Below, one piece after another: positions 49,086 to 59,804 of a stretch of 64,000 nt of DNA; position 1 is the stretch's first letter; each line of letters opens with the position of its first letter. Location: contig JAJQEI010000006.1 of assembly GCA_021201755.1 (NCBI GenBank), positions 62,001 to 126,000 on the forward strand. The letters are read 5' to 3'. The stretch is from Ruminococcus sp. (lineage in GTDB: Bacteria > Bacillota > Clostridia > Oscillospirales > Ruminococcaceae). The notes below the pieces were generated by a model. It saw nothing but the letters and a program-made list of their open reading frames with translations, did no database searches and was not told the origin of the DNA. Both the position numbers and the translations under genes were made by a program.

Positions 49086-51528
49086 TGGGACTGCCGGCAA
49101 TGAAACTGAATTATGACGGTCCCATCACGATTGCGACCGCGGGCTCACGTAAAAGCACAAGCTGGAAAAATCAAGAAACAACGTGGGGTCAACTCGCCCA
49201 GAGGCTGTCTATCACTCAGAGGACAGCTGAAACACAGGACGAGTATAAGTACCATGCGTAAATCTCAAAAGGACGATATAAAGGACGTCGGAGGCTTTGT
49301 AGGAGGTACTTTGAGGAACGGAAGGCGCAAAGCTGAATCGATTATTACCCGTCAGCTCTTGACCCTTGACATTGACTCGGTACCTCAGGGCGAGGACCCT
49401 TGGCCGACGGTCGAGCTCGTTATTGGCTGTGCAGCGATTCTATACAGCACGCACTCTCATACGGCAAGAGCCCCGAGGCTGAGGCTGGTTATGCCTCTTT
49501 CCCGAAAGGTAACGCCGGACGAGTACGCGGCGCTCTCCCGCAGAATTGCGGGCGATATAGGAATCGACATGTGCGACGATACTACATACGAGGCACACCG
49601 GTTGATGTACTGGCCGTCAACCTCTATCGACGCGGACTATCGTTTTGAAATCTCAGACAGTCAGTGGCTGGACGTAGACGAGCAGCTCGCAAGGTATAAA
49701 GACTGGCGGGACTCAAGCAAATGGCCGGTATCAAGCAGAAAGACCGAAATCATGCGGCGCTTGGCGAAGAAGCAGGGAGGCCCGCTTGAAAAGCCGGGCG
49801 TCGTAGGCGCGTTTTGCAGGGTGTACTCTATCAAGGATGCTATTGAGCAATTTCTGCCTGAGGTATACGAGCCGAGCGCGACAGAAAACCGTTACGATTA
49901 TATCCCGGCTGACTCAAGCGCCGGCCTCGTCGTGTATGATGACGGGAAATTTGCTTACTCGCACCACGCGACCGACCCTATATGCGGTAAGCTGTGCAAT
50001 GCGTTCGATTTAGTCCGCCTGCACTTATTCGGCGACCAAGACGACGCAGCTTCTCCGGGTACTCCGGTCAACAGGCTTCCGTTTTATATGGCCATGAGCG
50101 AGCTCACTATCGGGGACGAGGCTGTCAGGAAAAGCCTTGCGGAATATAAGCTAAAGGAAATCTCCGCAGCGTTCGACGAAGAGGAAGATACCGAATGGCT
50201 GAAGCAGTTATCTATGACCCCGAAGGGCAAGGTTGAGGCTACTATCGACAACGCGTTTATCATTATCACTCACGACCCCCGAGCTCGGAAGAAAATACTA
50301 CTATGACGAATTCCGTGAGTGCCCGGTCGTATGCAGCGACTTGCCGTGGATTAACTTGGACGACCGTTAGAGCGATATATGGACGGACTCCGATGACGCC
50401 GGCGTCAGAAGGCTTGTAGAGAAAAAATACGATATTGACAACCTTTCTAAAATCCGTGACGCCGTAGACCTCGCTATGCTGAAGCTGAAAAGACACCCCG
50501 TGAGGGAATACCTAAACAGCCTCGTATGGGACGGCGTAAAGCGGGCGGACACGCTCTTTATCGATTATCTTGCCGCAGAGGACACGGAATACACAAGAGA
50601 GGTTACGCACCGGGCTTTAATCGGCGCGGTTGCGAGAATTATGGCCCCGGGCTGCAAGCACGACCACGTTTTCATACTTGTCGGCCCTCAAGGTTGCCGG
50701 AAGTCGACGACCCTCGCAAAACTGGGTAAGTCGTGGTTTTCCGACTCGCTTTATACTCTTACGGGCAAGGATGCCTACGAGCAGCTTCAAGGCTACTGGA
50801 TTATAGAAATGGGAGAAATGGCGGCTATGAGAAAAGCCGAGCTTGAACAGATGAAGCAGTTTATCTCAAAGCAGTCAGACAACTTCCGCGCGGCGTATGC
50901 CAGACGGGCGCAGGAACACCCGAGGCAATGCGCCTTTTTCGGCAGCACGAACGACGAGGAATTTTTAAGAGACTCTACAGGCAATAGACGCTTTTGGCCA
51001 GTGGCCGTAACGGCTGAGGGTATAAAGTGGGCGAACAGACTGACGGAGGATATTGTCGACCAGATATGGGCGGAGTCCGTCATCAGGTATAAGTCCGGCG
51101 AGCAATGGTACTTGAGCGATATAGCGGAGAGCAAGGCGAAGGAAGTCCAGTCTGAGCACACAGAGCAGAACGGCAAACAAGGCGTTATCGAGAATTTCCT
51201 TGAAAGTCTGGTACCGAAAAACTGGGATGAGCGGGAGCTGGACGGACGGCTTATGTTCTATAACGGCGGATTCTCGGGTGAGGAAAAAGGTACGGAACGA
51301 AGGGACTGTGTATGCACTTTGGAAATCTGGGCTGAGCTGTTTAAGGGTGACATTAAGGCTTATACGCAGGCGCAGGCAAGAGAAATCACGGGAATGCTCC
51401 GGCAGGTAAAGGGCTGGAAATTCTACGGGTCAACCTACTGCGGCAAGCCATACGGAAAGCAGCGGGCTTTTGCGCGGGAGGGCGGTTTTTGTGCAATCCC
51501 CACAAAAAGCCAATTTTCCGAAAATTGA
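49085..51528 (+). pseudogene. VapE/VirE-type primase-helicase (two frameshifts, one TAG)
   Basis: The N-terminal part (ETTWGQLAQRLSITQRT, IKDVGGFVGGTLRNGRR, LDIDSV) is a primase-like domain; the C-terminal part (VPVREYLNSLVWDG-like, Walker A LVGPQGCRKSTTLAKLG, Walker B EMGEMAAMRKAELEQMK, FFGSTNDEEFLRDSTGNRRFWPV) is a VirE superfamily 3 helicase. Frame breaks occur at about 49252-49254 (one C too many) and in the C run 50276-50280 (one C too many). TAG at 50368-50370 splits NLDDR from SDIWTDSDDAG. It would start replication of the phage genome. Confidence 0.85.
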
Positions 51529-51655
51529 GTCGAAAACGAAAACAGAACATACGTTTTCGACCGAAACAACCGAAACAACCGAGTTTTATAACCGAGTTTT
51601 TGAGCCTTTTGAGGCCCTTTTAGAGGGTTTGTATAGAAAGGAGGGTTTGTGCAAA

Positions 51656-51946
51656 ATGTACGAATCGGGCTTCGAGAATTACATTACAACGAAAATCCGC
51701 AAAGCGGGTGGCCGGGCCTTTAAGTGGGTATGCCCCGGAATGACGGGCGCACCAGACCGGATATGCATGTTTCCTGCCGGGCGGATTATATTTATAGAGC
51801 TGAAACGCCCCGGACTGAAAGACGGAAGAAGCGAGCGGCAAAAGAAGGTATGCAGGCTTCTCCGCAGTTTGGACTGTGACGTTCGGCGAATCGGTGAGAA
51901 GGAGGAGTTTGTTGAGATGATGAAGGAGGCGGGCTATGAAGTATAG
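51656..51946 (+). CDS. VRR-NUC domain nuclease
   Basis: A 96-residue stand-alone VRR-NUC protein. The catalytic core runs GMTGAPDRICMFPAGRIIFIELKRPG, read as Asp in APDRI and Glu-x-Lys in IELKRP, and Gln follows in SERQKKVCRLL. It is a Holliday-junction-type or nicking endonuclease of phages. SD AAAGGAGGG precedes ATG 51656. It ends at TAG, 11 bases inside the next gene. The 127 bases before it hold ACCGAAACA repeats and no gene. Confidence 0.88.
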   Translation: MYESGFENYITTKIRKAGGRAFKWVCPGMTGAPDRICMFPAGRIIFIELKRPGLKDGRSERQKKVCRLLRSLDCDVRRIGEKEEFVEMMKEAGYEV

Positions 51947-52325
51947 CGAGCAAATATCGGGCTTCCTGAATTTTCTCAGGGACGTTCAGCTTGAATACGC
52001 CGCAGCGGCTGACGATGAGAAAACGGCTGGCGACCAGACACAGGATATTCTACATACCTTAGAGCTCGGCGAGAATTCGTACCACGCAAACGCCAAGCTG
52101 GCAATCGCCCTTAGGTCAGTCAGACAAGAGCGCAGACGGGCAAAGGACAGAGCGCAGGTCCTCTACCCTATCGCAGATTGGGCGAGGCAGAATCAGAGGA
52201 CAGTCAAAGAGCTGGAACGTCTTTTAGGCGACGTCAGAAAAGCCGAAAAGAATACGGAGTTCCGGCACTATAACCCTAAGACGGATATTGTGTCGAGGAC
52301 TTTGGGAGGCGGTGGTCCTTTATGA
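51936..52325 (+). CDS. Conserved phage helical protein
   Basis: A 129-residue charged helical protein (QISGFLNFLRDVQLEYAAA, ALRSVRQERRRAKDRAQVLY). It sits between VRR-NUC and helicase genes, as in many Firmicute phages, and overlaps both (11 bases, and ATGA). Function not known. Confidence 0.65.
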   Translation: MKYSEQISGFLNFLRDVQLEYAAAADDEKTAGDQTQDILHTLELGENSYHANAKLAIALRSVRQERRRAKDRAQVLYPIADWARQNQRTVKELERLLGDVRKAEKNTEFRHYNPKTDIVSRTLGGGGPL

Positions 52326-53513
52326 TATTCACGCCCTACGACTATCAGCTATATGCCGAGAATTTTATTCTGGAGCATGACGGGGCCGGGCTTCTTCTGG
52401 ATATGGGTATGGGAAAAAACGGCGATCGAGCGCTTACTCAGAGACAGCTTTGACGTCACAAAGGTTTTGGTTATCGTGCCCTTAAAACCGGCGGCAGAAA
52501 CGTGGCCGGCAGAAATTCAAAAGTGGGAACACCTACAAGGTCTTACGTATTCCCTTGTTCTCGGCAGCGAGAAGGACCGCACGGCCGCTTTGGAGAAAGA
52601 GGCGGATATTTATATCGTCAATCGCGAGAACGTCGTATGGTTGGTAAACTTCTATAAAAAGAAGTGGCCGTTCGATATGATGGTTATCGATGAGCTGTTG
52701 TCCTTTAAGTCTCCGAAAGCGCAGAGGTTCCGGGCTCTAAAGAGGGTCCGGGCTATGATAAAGAGAATTGTCGGCTTAACCGGTACGCCGGCGCCGAACG
52801 GGCTTTTAGACCTTTGGGCTCAGCTGTACCTCATTGACGGCGGCGAGTACCTGAAACTTCCTGAGCGGTTATTTATCCGGCATGAGGTTGAATTACCGGC
52901 AGAGGTTAAGGAACAGTACAAGCAGCTTGAGCGGGATATGCTGCTGCCGTTTGCTGACGGAGATATAGACGCGGGCTCGGCAGGGATTTTGGTAAATAAG
53001 CTCCTGCAGTTGTGCGGCGGCTGCGTTTACGATGAAAATGGCGGGGTCAAGGAATTCCACTCGGTGAAGCTTGATAAGCTGGAACAGTTGATTGAAGAGG
53101 CGAACGGCAGACCGGTTTTAGTCTTTTACGCATACCGGCACGAACGGGAAAGAATTATGGCGAAATTCCCTGAGGCCGTTGACATTAAAGAGGAGAACGC
53201 CGTAACGAGGTGGAATGCCGGAGAGATACCTATCCTACTCGCTCATCCGGCAAGCGCCGGCCACGGTCTTAACCTACAGCAGGGCGGGCATATTGCGGTG
53301 TGGTATAACTGGACGCACAACCTTGAGTTATATCAGCAGGCAAACAAGCGTCTGCACCGGCCGGGCCAGAAAGAGACCGTCCTCATTCACCATATCGGAA
53401 TTAAGGGAGGACTTGACATGCAGGTGCTAGACAACGTACTCGCAGAAAAGACGAGCGTGCAGGAATATTTAATACAAGCCCTTAGGGCGAAAATCAAGGA
53501 GGCGGCAACATGA
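52322..53513 (+). pseudogene. SNF2/DEAD-type phage helicase (frameshifted, probably shortened)
   Basis: MIFTPYDYQLYAENFILEHD opens the gene; Walker A GLLLDMGMGKT is broken by one extra A in the run 52414-52419. Motifs LVIVPLKPAAETWPAEI, MVIDELLSFKSP, VGLTGTPAPNGLLDLWAQLY, AHPASAGHGLNLQ and QANKRLHRPGQKE follow. Between LIDGGE and YLKLPERL, relatives have roughly 60 more residues, so an in-frame deletion near 52845 is likely. It would remodel DNA during replication. Confidence 0.82.
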
Positions 53514-53989
53514 CGCAGGAACAAATTGAAGCAATAAGCGAGGACCCTAAAACGTTCTTACTACAAAGAAGAAACGCACAGGCGAGAATCGCCGCTAAGC
53601 GCGAGCGAATAGACTCTTGGCGTCAGCTTGCCGAATCTATTACGGTAACGCTGAAGGTCGACGGCGGCTCAAGCCCCGGAGGGTATAAGCAGAGTCTCGT
53701 AGAGAATGCAGCTTGTAATATTATCGACTTGGAAAACGAAATCATCGCTGATATTAACGAGCTCGCTGGGATTGAGATGGTAATACATGAGGCGATTAAC
53801 CTTTTCGTCAAGGACGACCGCTACAGGGCGGTGCTTGAGATGAAGTACCTAAACGGTTACGGCTGGAGGCATATCGCTTCTAAGCTGTACTACGGAGAGG
53901 ACTGGGTATGTAGGCTTCATGGCGCTGCGCTGCAAGAGATAAAAAGGAATGCAGAAATTTTCCTTCTGGACGGAAACAAGTCGTGTTAA
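53510..53989 (+). CDS. Phage late-gene regulator, DUF1492/ArpU/sigma-like
   Basis: The 159-residue protein ends with a sigma-4-like region: YRAVLEMKYLNGYGWRHIAS, then DWVCRLHGAALQEIKR. The N-terminal half is coiled coil. Such proteins lie just before the terminase genes and control late transcription. Coupled by ATGA to the helicase. Confidence 0.78.
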   Translation: MTQEQIEAISEDPKTFLLQRRNAQARIAAKRERIDSWRQLAESITVTLKVDGGSSPGGYKQSLVENAACNIIDLENEIIADINELAGIEMVIHEAINLFVKDDRYRAVLEMKYLNGYGWRHIASKLYYGEDWVCRLHGAALQEIKRNAEIFLLDGNKSC

Positions 53990-54041
53990 GTCGGACTTTC
54001 CAGTGATATAATATAAAATGTGGTTTTAAGATAGAGACCAG

Positions 54042-54082
54042 AATCGCACCGAGAATAGAAGCTACGGCGCGATTTTACTTTT
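54042..54082 (+). terminator. Terminator between late regulator and terminase genes
   Basis: AATCGCACCG pairs with CGGCGCGATT (one wobble) across a 13-base loop, then TTACTTTT. A TATAAT at 54007 upstream may belong to a promoter with no clear -35; a cos or pac site could also lie in this 110-base gap. Confidence 0.65.
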
Positions 54083-54102
54083 AAGCGAGAGGAGGTACGC
54101 TT

Positions 54103-54549
54103 ATGGGCAAGTCAACTGGAAGGCCGCAGGCTTTTAGTTCCCCGGAAGAGATGGAAAAGAAGTGGGAAGAGTTTAAGGCCTATTGCGATAATAAGTATGT
54201 CACGAAACACGAATTCAGTCAGAGGCAAGGCACGTTCGTAAGTGCCGAGCTCAAGCATAGAGTATCATACACGATTGAGGGCTTTTGTGTTTACTGTAAA
54301 ATAGCAAGAATAACGTTTTACGATACTTATGACCATGACCCGGCGTATTCAAACGTTGTTTCGCGTATACGTGAAGAATGCGAGGCCAATGTGCGGGAAA
54401 AATTTGAGACCGGCGAGATACCGCCGCAGCTCTCCGCACTTTGGATGAGTAAGTTCGGCTACGGTACGAATAACAATGTAACGGTTGACGCAAAAGAGCT
54501 TGTTGACGATTGGATTGACGGAGTGATGTCGCATGGCGACAAGGGATGA
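54103..54549 (+). CDS. Terminase small subunit
   Basis: A 148-residue protein with GRPQAFSSPEEMEKKWEEF, YTIEGFCVYCKIARITFYDTY (helix-turn-helix, read in parts) and LSALWMSKFGYG, matching small terminases of the DNA-packaging family. It recognises the packaging site. SD AGAGGAGG precedes the ATG; it overlaps terL by 17 bases. Confidence 0.85.
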   Translation: MGKSTGRPQAFSSPEEMEKKWEEFKAYCDNKYVTKHEFSQRQGTFVSAELKHRVSYTIEGFCVYCKIARITFYDTYDHDPAYSNVVSRIREECEANVREKFETGEIPPQLSALWMSKFGYGTNNNVTVDAKELVDDWIDGVMSHGDKG

Positions 54550-55945
54550 GCGGGCGGCGTTCTTTAAGGAAAGAGTTCCTCAGTACAGAGATGACGCGGT
54601 TTTATTCGCTGAAGAGGTTTTGAAGTTTACGCCGGACGCTTGGCAGGCTGACGTCCTGCGGGACCTCTCCTCTTCTGACTGCGTAACGGTGCGGTCAGGA
54701 CAAGGCGTCGGCAAGACCGGCGTCGAAGCGATTGCGGCGTTGTGGTTTTTAGCCTGCTTCCCGTTTGCCCGAGTCGTTGCTACGGCTCCGACGAAGCAGC
54801 AGCTTCACGACGTACTGTGGAGCGAAATTGCGAAGTGGCAAGGCAAGAGTCCTTTGCTGTCGGAAATCCTTAAATGGACAAAGACCTATATTTATTTGAA
54901 GGGCTATGAAAAGCGCTGGTTTGCTGTAGCGAGGACCGCTACCAAGCCTGAGAATATGCAGGGCTTCCATGAAGACAATATGCTGTTTATCGTTGACGAG
55001 GCTTCCGGTGTGGCCGACTCGATTATGGAGGCTATACTCGGTACCTTATCCGGCGATAACAACAAGCTCCTGATGTGCGGAAACCCTACCAAAACAGTTG
55101 GGACGTTTTACGACAGCCATACCAAAGACCAAAGCATTTATAAGAGTCACAGGGTCAATGCTGAGGAAAGCCCTCGAGCGAATAAAGAAAACATCGCCTC
55201 ACTGAGAAGGAAATACGGAGCGGACAGCAACTTTTACCGCATCCGCATACTCGGTGAATTCCCTAAACAGGAGGACGACGTATTTATTCCAATTGACCTC
55301 GTTGAGGACTCAATCAGGCTGAGGAAAGATTATAAACCGAATTCCCAGCCTACTTTAATTCATATCGGGTGCGACGTCGCACGTTTCGGCGACGACCAGA
55401 CCGTTATTGGCTATAAGGTTGACGAACTCGCTTCCTTTGAGATTAAAATACGCGGGCAGGACACCATGAAAACGGCCGACAAGATTATCGCACTTGGCGA
55501 GCGGTTAGTCCGTAAATATAAATGGATCGGCAAAATACCGGTCAAAGTAGACGATGGCGGCGTAGGCGGTGGCGTGGTTGATAGGCTGAAGCAGATAAAA
55601 CAGAATAACCCGACGCGGTTTGCTTGGCTTGAGGTATTCCCGGTCAAGTTCGGCCTGAGAATACGAAATAAGTATTACCACGACAGCACCTCATATATGC
55701 TGAGCATTGTTAAAAAGCTGTTAGCTCCGTTTGATGAGGAAGGAAACCCGAAACCCGTCGGGCTGATTCTTCCCGAGGACGATAACTTAGAAGCACAGCT
55801 TACATGCCGCAAGTACCAAATGACTGAACAGAGCAAAATACAGGTAGAAAGCAAGGACGCCATGAAAAAGCGAGGACTTCCCTCGCCAGATGAGGCAGAC
55901 TGCGTGCTCCTGTTATGTTTGCCGGTACGTATAAAAGGTCAATAG
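54533..55945 (+). CDS. Terminase large subunit
   Basis: The 470-residue packaging motor has an ATPase domain with Walker A VRSGQGVGKTG, Walker B MLFIVDEASGVAD, coupling motif LMCGNPTKT, and a nuclease domain starting IHIGCDVARFGDDQT with further acidic VKVDDGGVGGGV and PDEADCVLL. It is intact and ends at TAG 55943-55945, three bases before a terminator hairpin, so here TAG looks like a real stop. Confidence 0.93.
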   Translation: MATRDERAAFFKERVPQYRDDAVLFAEEVLKFTPDAWQADVLRDLSSSDCVTVRSGQGVGKTGVEAIAALWFLACFPFARVVATAPTKQQLHDVLWSEIAKWQGKSPLLSEILKWTKTYIYLKGYEKRWFAVARTATKPENMQGFHEDNMLFIVDEASGVADSIMEAILGTLSGDNNKLLMCGNPTKTVGTFYDSHTKDQSIYKSHRVNAEESPRANKENIASLRRKYGADSNFYRIRILGEFPKQEDDVFIPIDLVEDSIRLRKDYKPNSQPTLIHIGCDVARFGDDQTVIGYKVDELASFEIKIRGQDTMKTADKIIALGERLVRKYKWIGKIPVKVDDGGVGGGVVDRLKQIKQNNPTRFAWLEVFPVKFGLRIRNKYYHDSTSYMLSIVKKLLAPFDEEGNPKPVGLILPEDDNLEAQLTCRKYQMTEQSKIQVESKDAMKKRGLPSPDEADCVLLLCLPVRIKGQ

Positions 55946-55947
55946 GT

Positions 55948-55987
55948 TCGACTGAAAAATGTAGCTCCGGTTACATTACTCAGTCGA
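55948..55987. terminator. Bidirectional hairpin between terL and the opposing nuclease gene
   Basis: TCGACTGA pairs with TCAGTCGA and, inside, AATGTA with TACATT. It separates convergent genes and overlaps the end of the reverse-strand gene. No long T run, so termination strength is uncertain. Confidence 0.55.
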
Positions 55988-57218
55988 GACAATTATATAG
56001 CCGAGTTTTTCGGCGAGGGCGATAAAGCGTTCAATGCTGTCGGCCCTCCACTGATTGCATACGGCGGCGGGCTTGTCCGATAATTGGATGGGCTCGTCGG
56101 TGTAATATCTCTTATGCCCTTTGAAGTTTGAAGCGTCGGCCTTGTCTAAGGCCTTGACCGTTTCAAAACTGGGTATAAGACCTTTAGGAAAAACCTGCTG
56201 CAGCTCTTCGAGCGTGATGGGCATGTGCGTTTGGGCGTAATGCGTTACAACCTCAAGCACAAGACGGGATTTGGGCAGACTTTGAGTACCCCCCCGTGTA
56301 GTGCTCCCATGAATAGCGGGTTAAATTGCGCTGCGCGGCGGCTTCAAGAGCTTTTGCGGCTTCGGCCACAACCTCGCTCTCCTCGTCGTCAAGCGGCACA
56401 TATTCGTTTATGGAAAGGATAACTGCAGTAAGCAGGTCCTTGTGTTTGTCCCAGAAGCGGGCGAGCAAAGCACGTTCCTCTTTACTGATAGCCATGATGA
56501 AATCTCCTTTTGTCTGTCTTGTCTCAGGAAGTCCTAAGGCAAGCAGGTATTCGGTAAGGTAACGCTTAACGCCTCCCTCTTCGAGGCAATCGCGGCACGG
56601 CTCAATTATGTAGTCCGCGAGGTACTGGTAGTTAAGCTGGATGAAATCTTTTGAATCGCATTCTGGAGCTCCCAGAAGCTCATATTTGCGATTTGAAAGA
56701 GGGGTAAGGAAAATATCCGGACTCGATACAGGAGGCCTGAGGGCCTCTAAATAGCGTTTTGTTTGAGAGTCGTGTTCGGACGACTTCACCTTGTTCTCAA
56801 TTGCGAGCTTTAAGGGATATTCTTTGCGGTCAAACGCGATAATGCCTTCAAGGTATATATCGACGCGGCTGCCGTCCTTGAGTACCTTCTCCCGCTCGAC
56901 CGTAACGGCGGACAGTTTATAGTCTCCGGCAGTTATGGCGCTGATTAAGTCCTGCGGTATTTTTCCTCTTGAGTGCGGGAGCGCGCAGGCAAGGGAAAAA
57001 GCTTCAAGAAATTTACGGAGCGGCATATCGCCGAGACCGTGGTTGCTGCTCGGGTCGAGTAACCAAGCTATGAAATTACTGTGCGTGTTCTCGTGTCGTG
57101 AGACACCGAGTGCGCTGAATATAGAAGGCTGGGAATAATACGCATCAAGCTCTTTAAACTCAGCGCTGTTCCCGAAATCGATGATTTGCTTTTGCAGCTG
57201 AGGCAATCTATCGTTCAT
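55976..57218 (-). pseudogene. PD-(D/E)XK nuclease superfamily protein, moron (frameshifted)
   Basis: The product would be about 413 residues. HENTHSNFIAWLLDPSSNHGLG and SRVDIYLEGIIAF (catalytic Asp) followed by LAIENKVKSSEHDSQTKRYL (Glu-x-Lys) fit the PDDEXK_4 family. The first frame ends at 56253; removing one base of the seven-C run 56289-56295 joins it to TGGTQSLPKSRLVLEVV and a C-terminal domain ending with CNQWRADSIERFI. It is transcribed against all neighbours, between terL and portal, with its own AT-richer upstream region. A defence or superinfection-exclusion role is inference. Confidence 0.75.
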
Positions 57219-57301
57219 AAGGACTTAGCTCCTTTTGTGTATAATATATCAGTTTGCAGTATACCAGAAATTTTAGAATTTGTCAAGGAGGTGCGCGAAG
57301 C

Positions 57302-58862
57302 ATGAACAAGCAAAGAGGCGTTGAAGCGAGAATAATCAAAGCGAGCGCACCGGTAGAAAAAGCGGAAACAAGTACAGAGGTTTATGCTTACTCGGAGTCT
57401 GACGCCGGTGGGTTTATGTCGCCCCCTACAGACCTGAGAGGCTATAAGCGGCTTGTCAATCACTCTTCTATCCTGCCCCAGTGTATCAAGGCTTACAAGA
57501 GCAATATAGCTGGGTTCGGTATAAGGACGACTTAGAAGAAACGCAGGAAATGCGCGCCGAATGGGATAAGATGTCGGAGGTGCTGCAGTTCCTCAGCATA
57601 GACCAAGCTACCAAAGAAGTATTTGAGGACGTAATCGAGGCGCACGAAACCTACGGTATCGCTTATCTTAAGGTTATAAGGAATCTTGCCGGCGAGGTTA
57701 TCGGTGTTGAGTTTATTGACAATATTCCGTCCGTCCAGAAAACCGCTCCCCTCTCCCCGTATGTCGAGGTCGAGTATGAAATGAGCGGCAAGACGGCAAA
57801 GCGGCAAAAGAAGTTTTGCAAATACCGGCAATAGCTCAACGGCAAGACTGTTTACTTTAAGGAAATCGGCGACCCTCGTATCATGGACAACCGCACCGGC
57901 GACTACAGGGACAGCGTTCCTATTGAGTATCAGGCGAACGAGCTGCTTGAATTCGCAATCGGTACCGAGCCATACGGTGAGGTACGCTGGATAGGCACGG
58001 TCCTGAATGTCGACGGCAGCAGGAAAGCTGAGAGCCTGAATAACCGCTACTTCTCAGAAGGCAGGCACACGCCTTTGATGATTCTGATTAACGGCGGCAC
58101 GCTGACAGATGACAGCTTTGCCAAGCTTCAAGGCTATATGAACGACATTAAGGGCGAAAACGGGCAGCACGCTTTTATCGTCCTTGAGGCGAAAAACCTT
58201 GATAGCTGTACCGATATGGACGTAGACGCAAAGCCGAATCTGGAAGTCGTGAAAATGGCCGATGTTCTCCAGAAAGACGAGCTCTTTTAGGATTACCTCG
58301 ACAACAACCGCCGCAAGGTGCAGAGCGCTTTTCAGCTTCCGGACCTCTATGTCGGCTATACGACCGACTTCAACCGTGCGACAGCCCAGTCTGCTCAGGA
58401 GGTTACAGAGGAACAGGTATTTCAACCGGAGCGTGAAAGCTTGGCGTGGGTGATTAACCATAAGCTTCTTGCCGACTATCACTTTAAGTATGTTGAGGCC
58501 TATTTACTCGAGCCTAATATATTTCTAACCCGGACGATCTTTATAAGATTCTCACTGTCTGCAACAATGCAGGCGGCTTGACGCCGAATAAGGCTAAGAG
58601 TATTTTGTATAAGGCTATGGGCGAAACCGCCGAAGACTATGAAGGCGACTGGGGCGACGTCCCTCTTGCCTATGCTTCAAAAGTCCAGTCGGCGCCGGCA
58701 AGTACGGGGTTCGACCAGCAGATTAGCCAGCAGATACAGAAATCGGTCGAGAATAACGACGTGGAAATAACCGCTGTCCTAAAGGAAATCAGGAGCCTTT
58801 TGAGAAAAAATTATCAAAAAAGTGCGTCAAAGGATGGAAAACGTGCTATAATGAAAGAGTGA
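57302..58862 (+). pseudogene. Phage portal protein (two frameshifts, two TAGs)
   Basis: Fragments read in order: MNKQRGVEARIIKASAPVEK to CIKAYKSNIAGFGI; a break near 57525-57531; KDDLEETQEMRAEWDKMSEV to KKFCKYRQ; TAG 57832-57834; LNGKTVYFKEIGDPRIM to QKDELF; TAG 58288-58290; DYLDNNRRKVQSAFQLPDLY to YLLEPNI; a missing T in 58522-58524; then SNPDDLYKILTVCNNAGGLT onward. Together they form a PBSX-type portal of about 515 residues. Gln suits the second TAG (LFQDYL) and is acceptable at the first. SD AAGGAGG precedes the start. Without correction the portal is not made. Confidence 0.85.
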
Positions 58863-59438
58863 GATGAGTCTCTTCATCCCAGAGACGAGAACGGACGCTT
58901 TGCCTCGGGTTTTGGCGGAGCTTCAAGCAGTGATTTTGCAAATGCCGTAGCAGATGCGAAAACTACGGTTGACGCAAAGAACGCTTGGCACGTTACCGCC
59001 CATACCGAGGAAGAGCTTAACAAGGATTATCCCGGCGCCGCTTTACATATCACTTCCGGAGGAAGTACCGTTGCGGTAACTTCCGACGGCGATATTATAA
59101 GCGTCTGCGGAAATAGCAACGACACGATAAGAGGTCGTGAGCTGATGAAGCTCGCAACTGAAAACGGCGGGACTAAGCTGGATAGCTATAGCGGTAACCA
59201 TGGCTTTTATGTAAAATGCGGTTTTGAGCCGGTTAGCTGGTGCAAATGGGATGACCAGTATGCTCCTGACGGCTGGGATTCAAGCCGTGATAATAGAGAG
59301 CCTATTGTGTTTTATAAGTACACAGGAAATACCGGACCGTATTCAGCGGAGTCTCTAAATGTAAATAATTTTCTTGCTTCTACTCCTGCAAGTGCTGACT
59401 ACGACGCAGCGCAGGCAGCGCGAGACAGCAAGATGTAA
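58851..59438 (+). CDS. GNAT-like phage protein, TGA at an expected Trp
   Basis: After MKE, TGA 58860-58862 is followed in frame by DESLHPRDENGRFASGFGG; phage proteins of this kind read WDES-HPRD, so TGG to TGA fits. The rest has NDTIRGRELMKLATENGGT and GNHGFYVKCGFEPVSWCKWD, an acetyltransferase-like fold end. The gene lies between portal and MuF. It may instead be fused to the portal tail, since that frame runs through the same MKE. Substrate unknown. Confidence 0.6.
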
Positions 59439-59459
59439 GGAGTAAGGAGGTTTTACGGC

Positions 59460-59699
59460 ATGACACAAGCACAGATTGATAAGTTTTTATATGAGGAATG
59501 TGAAACGTTTGACGACACCATGACTCTGGAGACTTATACAAAAACAATTTGCAAGTATTTGACTCTTTGCAGTTGGCAATATACTATGGCGCAGGCCAAA
59601 GCAAAGGTTAAGCAGTACGCTGGCATTATCAAAGAGGCTTATAACAATAAAGAAACTGTTGGCGATATTGCTATGGATATTGGTTATAGCTGCGGTTAA
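59460..59699 (+). CDS. Small conserved phage protein
   Basis: A 79-residue protein, MTQAQIDKFLYEECETFDD to VGDIAMDIGYSCG, with a helical middle. SD AAGGAGG precedes it. Similar short proteins occur in the portal-capsid region of clostridial phages; function unknown. Confidence 0.65.
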   Translation: MTQAQIDKFLYEECETFDDTMTLETYTKTICKYLTLCSWQYTMAQAKAKVKQYAGIIKEAYNNKETVGDIAMDIGYSCG

Positions 59700-59752
59700 A
59701 AAAAGCGGAAAGGCCTTGCCGTTAAGTAGGCCCTTAAACAAGATACTGAGGA

Positions 59753-59785
59753 GCGTCTCACATAATAACTGTGAGGCGTTTTCTT
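59753..59785 (+). terminator. Hairpin with T-rich tail between small phage genes
   Basis: GCGTCTCAC pairs with GTGAGGCG(T) (one G-U) across nine bases, followed by TTTCTTTT. Acts as a terminator or processing site. Confidence 0.55.
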
Positions 59786-59804
59786 TTGCGTAAAGGAGGC
59801 AGTC

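Noticed and set aside
58829..58854. TATAAT promoter just before the GNAT-like gene
   Set aside because: The hexamer adjoins the ATG itself and the -35 is poor; it lies within coding sequence of the portal end.
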